A stretch of 64,000 nt of DNA from Antedon mediterranea (lineage: Eukaryota > Echinodermata > Crinoidea > Comatulida > Antedonidae). Location of the stretch: assembly GCF_964355755.1 (NCBI RefSeq), contig NC_092673.1, forward strand, positions 32,993,648 through 33,057,647. Direction: 5' to 3'. Below the pieces are notes generated by a model. It was not told the origin of the DNA, made no database searches, and was given only the letters and a program-made list of their open reading frames with translations. The position numbers and the translations under genes are program-made. Below are positions 47,130 through 58,683 of the stretch, piece by piece (the stretch's first letter is position 1; each line of letters opens with the position of its first letter).

Positions 47130-47273
47130 AAGCTCTGTCTACACTATCAAACTAGTTTGACAAAAAAAAAGTGTGATGTGCCCAAATATGGTAGTGACGT
47201 GATGTCATCGTGCCGATATATGGGCACATAACATTTTTTTGTCACATAAAGTTTGATAGTGTAGACAAAGCTT
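47130..47273. mobile_element. Palindromic MITE (TCTGTCTACACTATCAAAC family)
   Basis: Imperfect inverted ends (ctctgtctacactatcaaac and its complement near gtttgatagtgtagacaaag) frame a short centre containing gtgatgtgcccaaatatgg. Related copies lie at 49918-50022, 62041-62208 and 62797-62954. The copy here and that at 49.9 kb are corresponding parts of the tandem duplication, so the insertion came first. Confidence 0.85.
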
Positions 47274-47535
47274 TAATAAAATGCATTGATTTTATAGTTG
47301 TTAGCTATTTATAGCAGACCTATAATTGCATCTTCTTAAAACCTTTAAAAACATTTGTTTAGCATAATAAATATATGCAAATAAGAGCGTCGTACCAGTA
47401 ACTACAATACGAGACAGTACCAGGCTTAATGATTTGCTTCGACAGTACAGACAACACAGTAATGGTAACCTTTGAAATCGTAGGACAAGTCATCAATACT
47501 GTCAAATAAGATATTCACAAACACAAAGTAAACAC

Positions 47536-48589
47536 CAGGCCCGTAGCCAGGGGGGGGGGGTTATGGTTCGGGCGAACCCCCCTTTACAGCGAACCCCCCT
47601 TAACCGACTGCGAACCCCCATCCCCGACATGCCCAATACCTCACCCTCATCTCCGAAAATCGTCCAAATACGTGCCCCACAGTACAAAAAGTTGCTCGTA
47701 AACTCGTTCGGAATAACTCATACAGTACCTTCTTCCCTGTATGAGCGTACTTCGATAGTCTGTAAAGAGTTGCAAATGAATTGCCGATTTTAACCTGAAA
47801 AATGAATGTTTGGTCCCTGCATGTAACATGATATTGACGCGTCTCACAGCGAGCTGGGGAAGGGGGGGGGGGACGAACGATTCGTACAAAGGACACCGCC
47901 AGACAACTGCGTACCAATTGTTTAGATCACTGGCAGTCAGGCAGCATGCATAAAGTATATAGCCTTCCGACATACATCAGTATTTATGTGTGGCTATGAA
48001 GTATAATGTATCATAGAGGATTATAGTGAATATTAATATTTTACACTATAATATCTATGGTATCATGTACTGTAGTTCACATTATGGCATCCGATTATTT
48101 TTTTCTAGACCACCAGCCGATACGTACTCAAATGTATCAATATCACCTATTTACATTGGCATATTTAATTTCCTCAACAAATTGCTGTAAATAAATATTA
48201 TAGATAGAGCTATAATAAGAATTGCATTTGCCTTCACCCAGTGTGCTTTTTTCGGCGCTTCTCCTAGACGTACGTTCGCATTGAACTTGAACGCAAAACA
48301 AAATATCGAGTAAATGATCCTACAATCGGCGGTTCCGCACAGAGCACGGGCATCTAACATACGGCAACAAATGCTATAAAAATAGTCCACGAGTCCAAGT
48401 ACGATCGTTTTGCTCATTGGTAGCATGCTGCATGAGAGTGTCTTTTCCGGCCATCTAGGGGTGTCATTTAACAAAATTTGCTTCGCCTCAGGCCCCACCC
48501 CAGGGGGGGGGGGGGTAGGTATGGGGGTGGGGGTGACCCAAATACTTAGTGTGCGAACCCCCCATTGACAGATCCTGGCTACGGCCCTG
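47536..48589. mobile_element. hAT-like non-autonomous element, 1,054 bp
   Basis: The ends are inverted (CAGGCCCGTAGCCAGG at 47536; CAGGGCCGTAGCCAGG on the minus strand from 48589), followed by G-runs and gcgaaccccc-type sequence. The target duplication TAAACAC flanks it (47529-47535 and 48590-48596). CAGGG-type termini with a 7-8 bp duplication suggest the hAT superfamily. Open frames inside (up to 177 codons) show no transposase features. It lies between the two segments of the tandem duplication. Confidence 0.8.
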
Positions 48590-49053
48590 TAAACACTAAC
48601 CCACAATCTTGTTAATTGCCTTGATTCAACCGAATGCGAAAGTAGCCTACATCCGTGTGTGTTGTGAACGAAATGTTCCTGCAATATGGAGCTTTTGAAA
48701 GTGATTCACCACGCCTGGTTTTGGGGAAATTCCAACTTTGCAGCTATTGGTTAACACTTTTCCCAGGTTAGTCACGATTTTTTTTACAGAGTTCCTTCAG
48801 ACAACCATGGAGGAAATACAACCGACTGGCTCCCAGGTCAACGTCGTTTTGAAAAAAGAAAAACAGTGTTTGTTTTGTTTTCCAGTGAGGCTGTTTGTTT
48901 AGATTTGTTTTATGAAAATAAAAATAATTGTAAATGTAAATAAGAAGAGAAGACTTTTTTGTTTTTATTAATATTATTAATTTTAATTCATCTACTGTAC
49001 ACTTAATAATAAAAAAGTAGCTGATTTAAACAAAACTATATATTTATTGTAAT

Positions 49054-49441
49054 TCATTGATTGTTAAATAAGCATGAGATTTCTATGTCTTCTCCATCAG
49101 TGTTTATGGGTGAATCTCTTAACCTCTGACCCTTCTCATTAGTGTTTATGGTTATATCCGTTAATCCTTGACTTGTTTTACAAGTGTTCATTTGTGGATC
49201 TTCTAAACTCTGACCACCTTCTTCAGTGTTCATTGGTTGATCCCCTGATAACCTCTGACCACGTTCCTCCATTTTCATTGTTTGATTCCCTGATAACCTT
49301 GGACCCCTATTACTCATATTTCCAGTCTTTGGTATACAATTGATTGATTTTTTATTTCTCCTTCCTTGACCATTATTATCTTTGCTATTAATATTATCAT
49401 CTTTAATTTTCTCCAATGCAATTTTGAAATTGCTTGTAAAT
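49054..49441 (-). CDS. TYW3: TYW3, exon 5 (C-terminal tail)
   Basis: It starts after acceptor ttatatttcag in phase 2, matching exon 4, and ends at the stop at 49054. It opens with FTSNFKIALEKIKDD, which continues the conserved last helix, then a basic patch (GQGRRNKK). Next come degenerate 14-16 residue repeats (RLSGDQPMNTEEGGQ and variants) and an acidic end (GEDIEISCLFNNQ). The repeats are outside the catalytic core and look lineage-specific. A dead duplicate of this exon lies at 46200-46640. Confidence 0.88.
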
Positions 49442-49917
49442 CTGAAATATAAAACGATGTATGATCAAATATAATCCAGCACATATCTCCATTAAATTAC
49501 AGGTCATGTGAGGACCATGTTATGAGACAACTTATCTGTCATCTGAATGACACCAATGTCCTTAGTAATTAAAATAGGTAAGTATTGATTTGGTAGAGAG
49601 GAGATCTTAACTGTAATATTGTAGCTTACTACATTTCATGATGCACTATACGACTATGCTGCTGTCGAGTCGAAAAGTCATTCATAAACATGTAAGCATG
49701 CACAGAATGACTATCTCGTCTTGAAGATGAATGGTTGCTTATATACTATCCAGGCAGGAATACAGTACATGATAGTTTACAGTTCTGACATTCCCAGTGT
49801 TTCACACATTTTTTTGCTATATAACTAACTATATCTGGTCAAAATATTGACATATACCTGTCAAATCTTTTTTTGCAATCTGCCAACAGGGTTGCGAAGA
49901 CTGTAAAGAGAGCTCTT

Positions 49918-50022
49918 AAGCTCTGTCTACACTATCAAACTAGTTTGACAAAAAAAGGTGTGATGTGCCCAAATATGGTCACATTTTTTGTCACAAAGTT
50001 TGATAGTGTAGACAAAGCTTTA
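49918..50022. mobile_element. Palindromic MITE, shorter copy
   Basis: Same family as 47130-47273 but lacking about 40 bp of the centre. It lies in intron 4 of TYW3. Confidence 0.8.
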
Positions 50023-50046
50023 ATATGCATATTAGTCGCAATTTAC

Positions 50047-50180
50047 CTATCAATTCTTCTGAAGTTTTCTTCCATTTTCTCATTGGCTAGCTGTGCTATA
50101 TAATGTAAATATTCCGTACTGACAAGGATATGTCCATCTTTTGACAGAGGTACCTCCAAACCATGAGTGCTTCGTACCGC
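50047..50180 (-). CDS. TYW3: TYW3, exon 4
   Basis: It follows acceptor ttttcttaatgag in phase 0 and ends AT AG|GTAAAT in phase 2. It encodes [20 protein letters not shown], then [20 protein letters not shown] and RRID. The [10 protein letters not shown] block is a hallmark of TYW3, which catalyses the N-4 methylation step in wybutosine synthesis on tRNA-Phe in the cytosol, using S-adenosylmethionine. Confidence 0.93.
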
Positions 50181-50580
50181 CTCATTAAGAAAACAAATAA
50201 ACAATTTCAAATTTAATACATTTCTCAATATTCATTTACATTTCTATTAATAAAATTAAATGTAGAAGATAAAATATGTAACATTTGTTACGTAAAGTGG
50301 GAATCTAATTTTATTATTATTTAATTTTTGTAGTTCACTGCTAACAATTTTTTTTTAATTAAAAAATTTCTTGTCTTTATATACACTTATTTAGTAAAAT
50401 CGGGTTCTTTTTTTTTAAACGTATTGTATAATATATATAATATTATTTGTACTGCATATTTCAATTATCATTGTTACAAGGAAATAAAAGTTGTAATTAA
50501 TTTATAATTTTTATATCTAAAGAATATAAAAATGAAAATAGGTAATTGTATTGATTACTTTGATATTTATTAAAACATAC

Positions 50581-50652
50581 AGTTATGATTTTGCCTTTCT
50601 TTCCTATGGATATCCCAGAATTCCTAAATCCAGATGCTATTGCAGCCTCATG
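50581..50652 (-). CDS. TYW3: TYW3, exon 3
   Basis: Twenty-four codons between acceptor tcttcttcaag and donor ACT|GTATGT, phase 0 at both sides, encoding HEAAIASGFRNSGISIGKKG then KIIT. The SGFRNSGI motif is highly conserved in TYW3 proteins. The rest of this open frame in the region is intronic. Confidence 0.93.
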
Positions 50653-50734
50653 CTTGAAGAAGAAAACAATCATAACAATGGAGTAATTCATAATGGTATT
50701 TTAACAGATTTTAGCAAATGTCTGATTTTGAATT

Positions 50735-51150
50735 TAAGATAAGATAAGATAAGATAACTTTTATTGATCCTCAAAAAGGAAATTCATTGCTCGTCATAAT
50801 AACAAAGAAAACCCAATAAAAACAAATATAGCATAAAACCATTCATATAAAAACATCTAAAAAATTACAAGATAAAATTATCTTCTTGACTTCCTGTTGT
50901 ACTGGACGATACCGGAGGGAATAAAGGATTTAGCAAATCGATTTGTTTTCACACTGAGGAGCCTCAATCTACCACTTGGATTAAGTTGGTCTATGATCAC
51001 TTTGTGGAGAGGATGAGAGGCATCCGACTCAATGCGTTCGAAATCTTTCTGGAGGTGTTCTAGGTGCACATCGGTAAAGGAAGGCAGTTCCAGACCAATC
51101 ATTTTACCAGCCCGACGGATGAAAGTTTCAAGTACAGGCATACATTTAAA
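50735..51150 (-). mobile_element. LINE 3' end with (TTATC)n tail, minus-strand copy in TYW3 intron 2
   Basis: The same element as 28878-29236 but reaching further 5' (FIRRAGKMIGLELPSFTDVH before the shared part). The tail is the AAGAT run at 50735-50758 on the plus strand. It is inserted in the sense orientation of TYW3 between exons 2 and 3. A TTAA-MITE fragment (51224-51303) follows directly. Confidence 0.85.
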
Positions 51151-51677
51151 ATAAATGTACATAAAACAAATACCGTATGTGTAACAAAAACGGCAAAAAA
51201 AAATACAAAATAGTGTAGCACATAAAAATCCCAAAAATTATGAACATAGGTGAAATTATAGATCGATAATTATTAGAATGTATGATCAATAGAAATGTTT
51301 TATTTTTATAAATTCAGAAAGCAAAAAAAAACTTGCATAGCACCCTCTAGAGTTTTTTTTTGTAGCGTACATGGTTTCAGAAAATATCACCACCTCTCAT
51401 TCTGCCTGGATCTACACTACCTTGATTTTGGAACCCAAAGCATTTAGGCTTTTGTGCCCCTCTTGACTGGAACTTCTACACTGGTTCATATGGCCTGTAT
51501 TTCATCAGATGGTGTTCCCCTGGTCTGCCCAGTGATTTTTAGTGTGGTTTTGAATTAATTACACTACATGTGTGATATTAATGATGGTACCTCCATGGTT
51601 GATGCCTACTAAACAGATTTGTTCTGATGATTTTTACATGGTATAAAGCTTACATATTTGTTTTCATTTAGACTTAC

Positions 51678-51776
51678 CAAGATCCTAGCTTTTTCAATAT
51701 CTGAACATTGAACATGTAAAACAAATGGTTCAAACTTAAAGAATGCATTCCCAGTAATATTTGGCACACATTCCTC
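51678..51776 (-). CDS. TYW3: TYW3, exon 2 as seen here
   Basis: Thirty-three codons between acceptor cttttgcag and donor TTG|GTAAGT, phase 0 at both sides, encoding EECVPNITGNAFFKFEPFVL, then HVQCSDIEKARIL. The KFEPFVLHVQC block is typical of TYW3. From my knowledge of the family, about 30 residues (a WLLVTH-like block) usually lie between exon 1 and this segment; I could not find an exon for them between 51777 and 52390. Confidence 0.9.
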
Positions 51777-52390
51777 CTGCAAAAGAAAATCAGTAAATTT
51801 AATACAGTTTATATCATGGTTAAATTTAGAGCATGTCCAGCAACAGCACCACTATAAACTATCAAAATCTGATTCTCCTTCCTAGTAATGATTGAATACC
51901 AGTTCCACCAGGCTCATTTAACACTATTAGTTTCAAATTGTAGTCAATTCAAATACAATAAAGCATATTTTTTTACATGAAAAATGTTGAAACCCTTTGT
52001 GGGTCCATGTACGCTGACACTGAAAGAAAAGTGATTCTATACCAGTTGCTGATTGGACGAAAGTTCATGTGTTATATATAGCCATTCGCATCCTTTCTTT
52101 TGAATTCCACTTGCCTAAAAAATAAAATATTAAAAAAAAACATTAATTATGAAAACATTTATAATTCACATCATCGTCAAGCGAATGTTCGTTCCGGCTG
52201 TTTACTTTGTGAGGCTAATAGTACCGCTAGGCCTACTTGTAATCCACAACACGCTAGGCCTAACCCCAAGTACGCATTATTGAGTCCCCGTACTTCCATG
52301 TACTGCTGTCGAAACTGAGTCGAGACTTACTCTACTACTACTAGCTCAGTCTAGGCCTAGGCCTACTAGGCCTAGGCTACCAATCCTTAC

Positions 52391-52552
52391 CTCTTGAAAT
52401 ATACATATTCGACCAGAACATGAGCTAGTGGTAAAGTAATAAGAACTGGCATTTATTATATCTATTAACGGTACAATAGCCTCGTCAATTGAACCTTTTT
52501 TACTTAAATCGGCAATTACCAATCTTGATTCTTTTGTTTTCAAAAAATTCAT
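52391..52552 (-). CDS. TYW3: TYW3, exon 1 (start of gene)
   Basis: ATG at 52552; fifty-four codons to donor GAG|GTAAGG, phase 0. It encodes IADLSKKGSIDEAIVPLIDI, then SYYFTTSSCSGRICIFQE. The DLSKKGSID start and the FTTSSCSGR motif are diagnostic of the TYW3 N-terminus. The five exons total 855 nt (284 residues), slightly longer than the human protein because of the repeated tail. The gene is divergent from the Neverland-like gene at 53593. Confidence 0.93.
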
Positions 52553-53592
52553 GTTTGAGAGAAAAACATGACAACTTCGAAAACACGTGTGTGACGTGAA
52601 TATAATCTAGTATGCTGCCACCTACATTTCAAGAGTTGTGGCACGAAGAAAGGGGTTGACAAACTTTTTAAAAGCGTTTCGTGATAAGTATTGGTTATTA
52701 AATTATCATAATTATACCAATAATATTTTTACATCACAATGTCATTGTATACGGGTATTAACGGAGTTTACCAGCTTCGAATACAATAACGGATATTAAT
52801 ACCTGGTAAACATGAGGAAAAAATAAGAAAAACCACAACATAGGCATATATTTCAATTTCGATTTCAGACACCTGGTACATACACAAAATATAAGACACC
52901 TGTATGATATGTTGTATGACGTCACATCGCGTCCTATTTATTTTCCCCTCATCGTATGACGTCACGTCATCGTACAGGTGTCTTGTTCTTCCTGATACTA
53001 ATATTTAGATGACGTCACGTCTTATAGAGCGAAACGAGAGGCATCGGTATTAATAGTGAATAATGTGACCCATTTATTAAATATACAAATATTAAGAAGT
53101 TAGACCAGGCCTGAGTTAGGCATAAACATTGTTAAAACAACTAATGATTTTCTGATTTATTCCACCTTTTCCATCTCGTTGTCACGTCTGAATCTATCCT
53201 AATCACAGTGTATAAAGCACATAATAGATGTTACCCATTATTTAATATAGTCTATAATTTTAATTAGGTTGTAGACAAAAATGTAATGAATAATTAGTCT
53301 ATTAGATCTTTTTTTCCTGTTATGTAATACCCAATTTCGCGCCGAATTATGAGTGACCCTATATGAAAATGGACGAGTCTGCAATTACACCACCAGTTGT
53401 ATATTTACACAACAAGAAATCCTGCTCAATGAAGGTACGACGGACGCGTTTTCGTAGCAACCAGTCATCCATGCCAGGTTTTTTATTCCGTTATGAATGT
53501 TAATTTGATCTTTGAAAACAACCTGTTTATCTAAGCGTACCTGTAAAATATTTATTCTACAACTCTTGGCGTGAAGAACACCCAAATACAAG
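52553..53592. promoter_or_regulatory. Divergent promoter region between TYW3 and the Neverland-like gene
   Basis: About 1 kb separates the two start codons, which point away from each other. Three perfect TGACGTCA sites (52917-52924, 52957-52964, 53010-53017) lie within 101 bp. Two of them sit inside a perfect 12-bp inverted repeat (aagacacctgta at 52893-52904, tacaggtgtctt at 52973-52984). TGACGTCA is the binding site of CREB/ATF factors. No TATA box is evident. Transcription start sites cannot be placed from sequence alone. Confidence 0.5.
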
Positions 53593-54049
53593 ATGTTAAA
53601 AAATTGGTTTGTGTCGCTAATTTTGATAATTGTTAGCGCGATTTTAATTGTAGCGGTGACAGCCGCATCACCTGGTCTAAGTGAGAGGCTAAAGATTTTC
53701 GGCTTACCGTTGGGCTCAAACTTAGCTGATGTTGGACACCTGTTAGAACAACATATTCTAGAGTTTGTTAAATTACAAACGCCGATTTCGGTTTTATGTT
53801 ATTCTTTGTCAACGTATGTACTGTATAAATTATATTATATTTTGTTTGCACCGTTGTACTTCGTTCGTAAGCATGGTGATGTCGGTTATATAATTGAAAA
53901 CAAGAGCATCAATAAAAAAGATGTAGCGAATGATATAAAGAGAAGACGAAAGGCAGGAGAAGTACCACCAGTCTATCCCAACGGTTGGTTTAGAGTCATA
54001 GAATCAAGGTTCCTAAAGGTCTTTGAAGTTAAATATGTGAGCATGCTTG
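53593..54049 (+). CDS. nvd: Neverland/DAF-36-like cholesterol 7-desaturase, first exon only
   Basis: ATG 53593; 152 codons plus one base to donor TTG|GTAAGT (phase 1). There is a hydrophobic N-terminal anchor (residues about 5-26) and a second hydrophobic stretch (about 65-90). Then come GEVPPVYPNGWFRVIESRFL and VFEVKYVSMLG, the block preceding the Rieske domain in Neverland/DAF-36 proteins. Those are membrane-bound Rieske non-haem iron oxygenases that convert cholesterol to 7-dehydrocholesterol in steroid-hormone synthesis. The Rieske (CxH...CxxH) and catalytic exons were not found up to 64000, so they probably lie beyond the window after an intron of at least 9.9 kb. Alternatively this is a detached first exon. 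The gene is divergent from TYW3. Confidence 0.78.
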
Positions 54050-57000
54050 GTAAGTTTTAATATTATTATTATAATTAAAAAAATTAAAATTGAATCTGAA
54101 ATTGTTTGTTTTTGCTGCTAGAGGTCTACTGAAGTTCATATGTACAATACAATGCACTAAGTTGAATGGATAGTCAAAGTGGATTAAGCTGCAGTAATCT
54201 TATGTAATCCACCTAATCCCAAGTTGTCCTATCTACCTACTAGTACTAGGCTATATGCATATATAAAATCTCTCAATAATTCATATAGAATTGCAGATGT
54301 GATCATAAGCAGTTTATGTATTATTACTACAATGTATTAGTTTTTTGTTGTTTTCTTTTGTTGCTTTTGTTTTTCTTTTCAATTTGTTATTATTTGTCAA
54401 TAAAATACTGAATATAGCTTCTACTGCAAAATTCCCTTTCAATTTCTCCCTAAACCACCACCTCCACCCATGACAAAGTACGTCAGAATATTTTATAAAC
54501 AAAATATGTACGGTCTGATATTCTGACAACCATAACATGACAATGTTTTTTACTTTTTTATACACTTTGTAGATTGTATATTTAAAAATAAATAGTATAA
54601 AAACAACCCAGGACTTTTTCAATTGCATGCCCAGCTGCGTGCGATCGAGCAAACCAAGAAACGATCGCCTAAAAATACACTGTAAATCCTATATAATTAT
54701 TAGTGGTATGGCTCAATCATCATTACTTAGTATCAATTTTACCAATTTTTTTTAAAACCCAATGCAACGTCAACTAGAAAAAAAGCTTTATCGGTTTTAC
54801 GATTCTCTACAACAACAGTGGTAGTACAGCACTTACTACTTTGTTGTCATAGTACAGAAGTGTATAGCAATCCTATTGTACATTCCTTTTTCAGAACCTT
54901 AGCATGGTTATATTGTGATAATTATTGATTTTAAGCTTTTGTGTGTTGTATAAATACTCAGTTATGCAATACTCTAACAAACTATGCAGAACATGTATTC
55001 CAATAGGTTATAGAGTTCACACTGTTCAATACTGTTACATAGTATCAACCCATTTAATATTTAAGTTAGACTCCCTAACTTACTAATATTACCCCAATAG
55101 TTTATGTTTGGACTCCCTAAGTTACTTTCAGTAAAGTATACAACCATGAGTAAAGAGCACTGCCTGGGGATGTTCAAATACATCAGACATCATGTTTAGA
55201 TCCATGGAGTTACGCTTTCGTATCACAAGGAATGTCATATTACAATTAGCGTCATAACAGAAAAGTGTTCAGATTTGCTTAACTACGCTTTCGTTATAGA
55301 AACTGAAGTGTCACCGATTTGGGGCGAACACCTGGTATGCAGGGGTAAATTTGATTGATCAGAGGTCAAACGAAAGGAGTTGTACCCCACGTACGATATG
55401 AAAGCATAACTCCGTATGTCTGAACAGGCCCTTAATAACTGCAAATACCAGTGCATAAATAACAGTTCATAATTAGTTTTCAATTAAATAATTATAAACA
55501 TGAAAATTAAATTACCAAATTAAAACAACAATAAATCATTCTTTCATGTGAGGAGTAGTTGTGATGGGCAGTTACAGTATTTTAACTTTTATTATTAAAT
55601 AACAAGTACGTAATATGTGTTAATGTATAGTAGATTTTATATACAGTAGTTATTCCATAACTAGTACAAAATATTCCTACTATTAAACTCATAATCAATA
55701 ATTATTTGTACTTATGCTAGTAACAGCAGACAGCATGTTTACTTAATTTTGAATTGAATAATTAAGATCCTTTAACCAGTGGCATATTACGGCTATGAGC
55801 GCTCACTGGTTAAACTCAGGGGTTCAGAGCTTATGGGGTCCCAGAGCATGAGCAGCCCCTAAATAACCACCCAGCATTGTGCTAAACCATAGGAGTCTAT
55901 TCCGTGCCTGCTTACCTGGATAAACAGAGCAGTTGTGGCCCCTGAATTAGGGCTGTCCCCTGAATTAGGGCTGTTCCCTGAAATAGGACTATCCACCTTA
56001 ATATGGATGTCCCTTAAATAAGAGTGTCCCAAGGGAGGGGTTCCACTATTGTTCAAATTAAAAATTCAAATAATAATAAATTTTATTTTTTTACCATCAT
56101 CGATATTAAGCAAAAATTTCATAAAAGAGAAATCTGTAGCTGTTTTATTTGTGTGGTTTGCATTGCCAGCCAGGAGGGTGTCCCAAGAGCTTGCTGGCAG
56201 ATAGCAATCTGTACTTTGGACGCTATGCTTCATCTCTGATAAAACAACTGATCTCGTTGAGATGATGCCAGTTTGTTTCGTCCAATCAAATTCATTTCTC
56301 TTCTCACCTCATATTTATTCTGGTGAATGATTTGTCGAAAATGTTCCACAGGTCTTTAGGAAGTACTTTAGATATTTGTTGATTAAATCTTTGTAAATTA
56401 ACTATTAAAATGATTATTATCTCTGTCTACACTCAAGAGTAGGTAAACATGTTACGTTATTTAAAATACAAGATGCCATATCGCTCAATACATGTTTTTT
56501 TTGCCATTAGCTAGTATAGAGTGTCTTTATTTCCAGCAAAAGATCTGCTTCGATATCACCATTAAAATTTGGGGAAAAAATGGTCAACTAATCAATTTGA
56601 AAGAAATCTATTTATGTTGTTTTCTTTGTTAGTTTTGTACTTTTTTCTATTATACTCTTGTATTCCATTGAAATGAAAGTTCATTACAGCATTGTTGGAA
56701 AACACCATTGAGGTGAGCAAGTGTCAGCATAGTCATAGTATGTTATTATTATAGAGTATCAATGGAAAACTAAAGTAGTTGGAAAATGTCAAGATCTCAA
56801 CATTTAACCACTTACTGTAAATACTCTCAATATTACAAATCTACATAGAAAATTGATGTGCAAAATTGAAGGCAATTTTTACACAATACTGTATTCTGAA
56901 AAACTAATAATATAGTTACTAATAGATATAATTTCCCCATTCTTTATTCTTCAACTTTCTGGTGTATAGTATATACTAAATGTATTTACTTCTACTACAT

Positions 57001-57589
57001 CCAATAACCAATTTCTTAAATTTCAATCAAATGAGTGTAAATTATATTTTTAACTTTTCACTTTCTGTTAATCTTCAATAATTGCCTCATTAATCATGGT
57101 AATGTTCTGTTTTATTATGAAACTATTATTATTAAATAAATATTAGATCATGTTTTATTAATATTTTGTAATTGTTCACAGCCTCTCTGCATCTCTTACG
57201 TACCACTGTATATACAATAACCATTTAAAATGTCGTTTAAGCCCTTTAATGGAGCTCAGGGAGAAATGCACAGTTTACATTTAATCTGAAGTTTAAATGT
57301 CTTGGAGTACTTTGAATTTTCTTAGATAAGAAAACTGTGGATAAGATATTAGACATCAGTACAGTACCTACAGTACATTGCATACTGGAATATAACCAAT
57401 ACAGTTGGATGAACTTTATTAAAGTTCACATGACTATATATCTCAGAGTAAACTAAGTGATATTAATCACTAAACTGATAAGATACCCTATTTATTCAAA
57501 GTAATTCCTCTGTTGAATAAATTACCCCTATGAAACATTGTTTGGAATAAATGCCACAGGGTGGTAGTCTTTTCCCTTGCCCCACCTGA
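54050..57589. other. Probable first intron of the Neverland-like gene
   Basis: No exon-like block with good splice sites was seen. About 55779-55870 resembles one end of a hAT-type MITE (cagtggcatattacggc). A short tandem repeat of about 15 bp (gaattagggctgtcccct) occupies 55940-56030. Otherwise AT-rich sequence. Confidence 0.5.
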
Positions 57590-58030
57590 GTGGCCGAGCG
57601 GTTAAAGACAGTGGAACCATAATCCAGCTCACTCTCTCCATGGTTCTCCATGGTTCTGGTGGTAGAACAAGTCTTCTTGGATCAATAACATAGGTCTAGT
57701 GTACTGTACACACATTGCTAAGCCTCATGTGCACAAAGAACCTACTGTAGTACATTTTTTTAGACGAGTAGGGGGTTACCCCGGTGTACTAGTAAACCAC
57801 TGTGTCGTGAAGAGAAGAAAGAGCGCCATAAAAGGCTGCAGGAAGGTCATGACGAGACCCTTAGGTTCCTGCCGGTGTATTCCTGGCAGAATGTTTATAA
57901 TCCTGTAGAAATGTAATATTTATGAGAAGCATGTTATTGAAAGTGTAGCATTTAGTCCACAGCGCCTTGAGCACTTTAGTGGATATGAGCACTTTACAAA
58001 TCTTTTATGTTATTATTATTATTATATAGT
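57590..58030 (+). mobile_element. tRNA-Leu-type SINE
   Basis: It starts gagtggccgagcggttaa and contains ggtggtagaacaagtcttct, ggggttaccccggtgtacta and a 3' part ending in gagcactttacaaatc and a (TTA)n tail. Same family as 37379-37697. The B box is degraded, so this copy is probably inactive. Confidence 0.8.
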
Positions 58031-58683
58031 GTACATACATATACTTTAGATGAACTTTTTTGTGTGTTTAAAACAATTTAAAAAAAAAGTTTTTTTAATA
58101 TTATTTTGTATATGTATTTTACCACTTGTTGATTAAATGTGTTGTAGTCTTTCATGTTTAAGGGGTTACCATTTTAACCCCCAAAAATTAGCGTTCCCCT
58201 TGAAACTACAGAATATTGTATGTAAAGAGAGCAGTGTCGTCTACAGAATTTTGATTCAGGTGGGACCAAGCTAGAAATTGTAATAGTGCTTTTTAATGCA
58301 TATGCCCTATCTTATGGATTGCACTTTTTGAAATTTTACAATTCTGAATCTGTCAATTCCGATCCCATTAAAAGTGTTAAACTGTCTGACTGTCATTATA
58401 ATTAGCTGCAAAATGATTTTTTGCTACTTTTATTTATATAAAAGTAATTAATTGTAATTTTGATTGATTTCGATATTCATTTCAGTAGTTTCATTTCTCT
58501 TTGGTATAATTCTGGCGTAAACAAAAACCAGGCAGAATTTGTGATAATAAAAAGTAATTATTCATAATTTCATTGTTACATATAAATATGGAATCAATAA
58601 TATCAATGGTTTGATTATGAATAATTGATTCATTACATTGAAAGTGCAAGTATGTATACTGTTTCATTGGTTCCATTCATTAT

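Larger units (their letters stand above)
48610..50030. repeat. Right segment of a tandem duplication including the TYW3 last exon
   Basis: Matches 45100-45370 (at 48610-48760) and 46180-47290 (at 49040-50030) in the same order. Shared landmarks include aaaacgatgtatgatcaaata, gtcgagtcgaaaagtcattc and the palindromic MITE. The unit was duplicated in direct orientation. The hAT-like element at 47536-48589 separates the two segments. Confidence 0.8.

Noticed and set aside
47600-48684. Several frames of 76-177 codons in the hAT-like element
   Set aside because: No transposase motif (no RW or CxxH patterns in order); composition follows the G-runs of the element ends.
53385-53591. 68-codon minus-strand frame before the Neverland-like ATG
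   Set aside because: No similarity recognised; lies in the promoter/5' UTR region and lacks splice or start context.
54314-54652. 112-codon minus-strand frame in the Neverland-like intron
   Set aside because: Low complexity (Lys/Asn-rich end) and no recognised domain; likely chance in AT-rich DNA.
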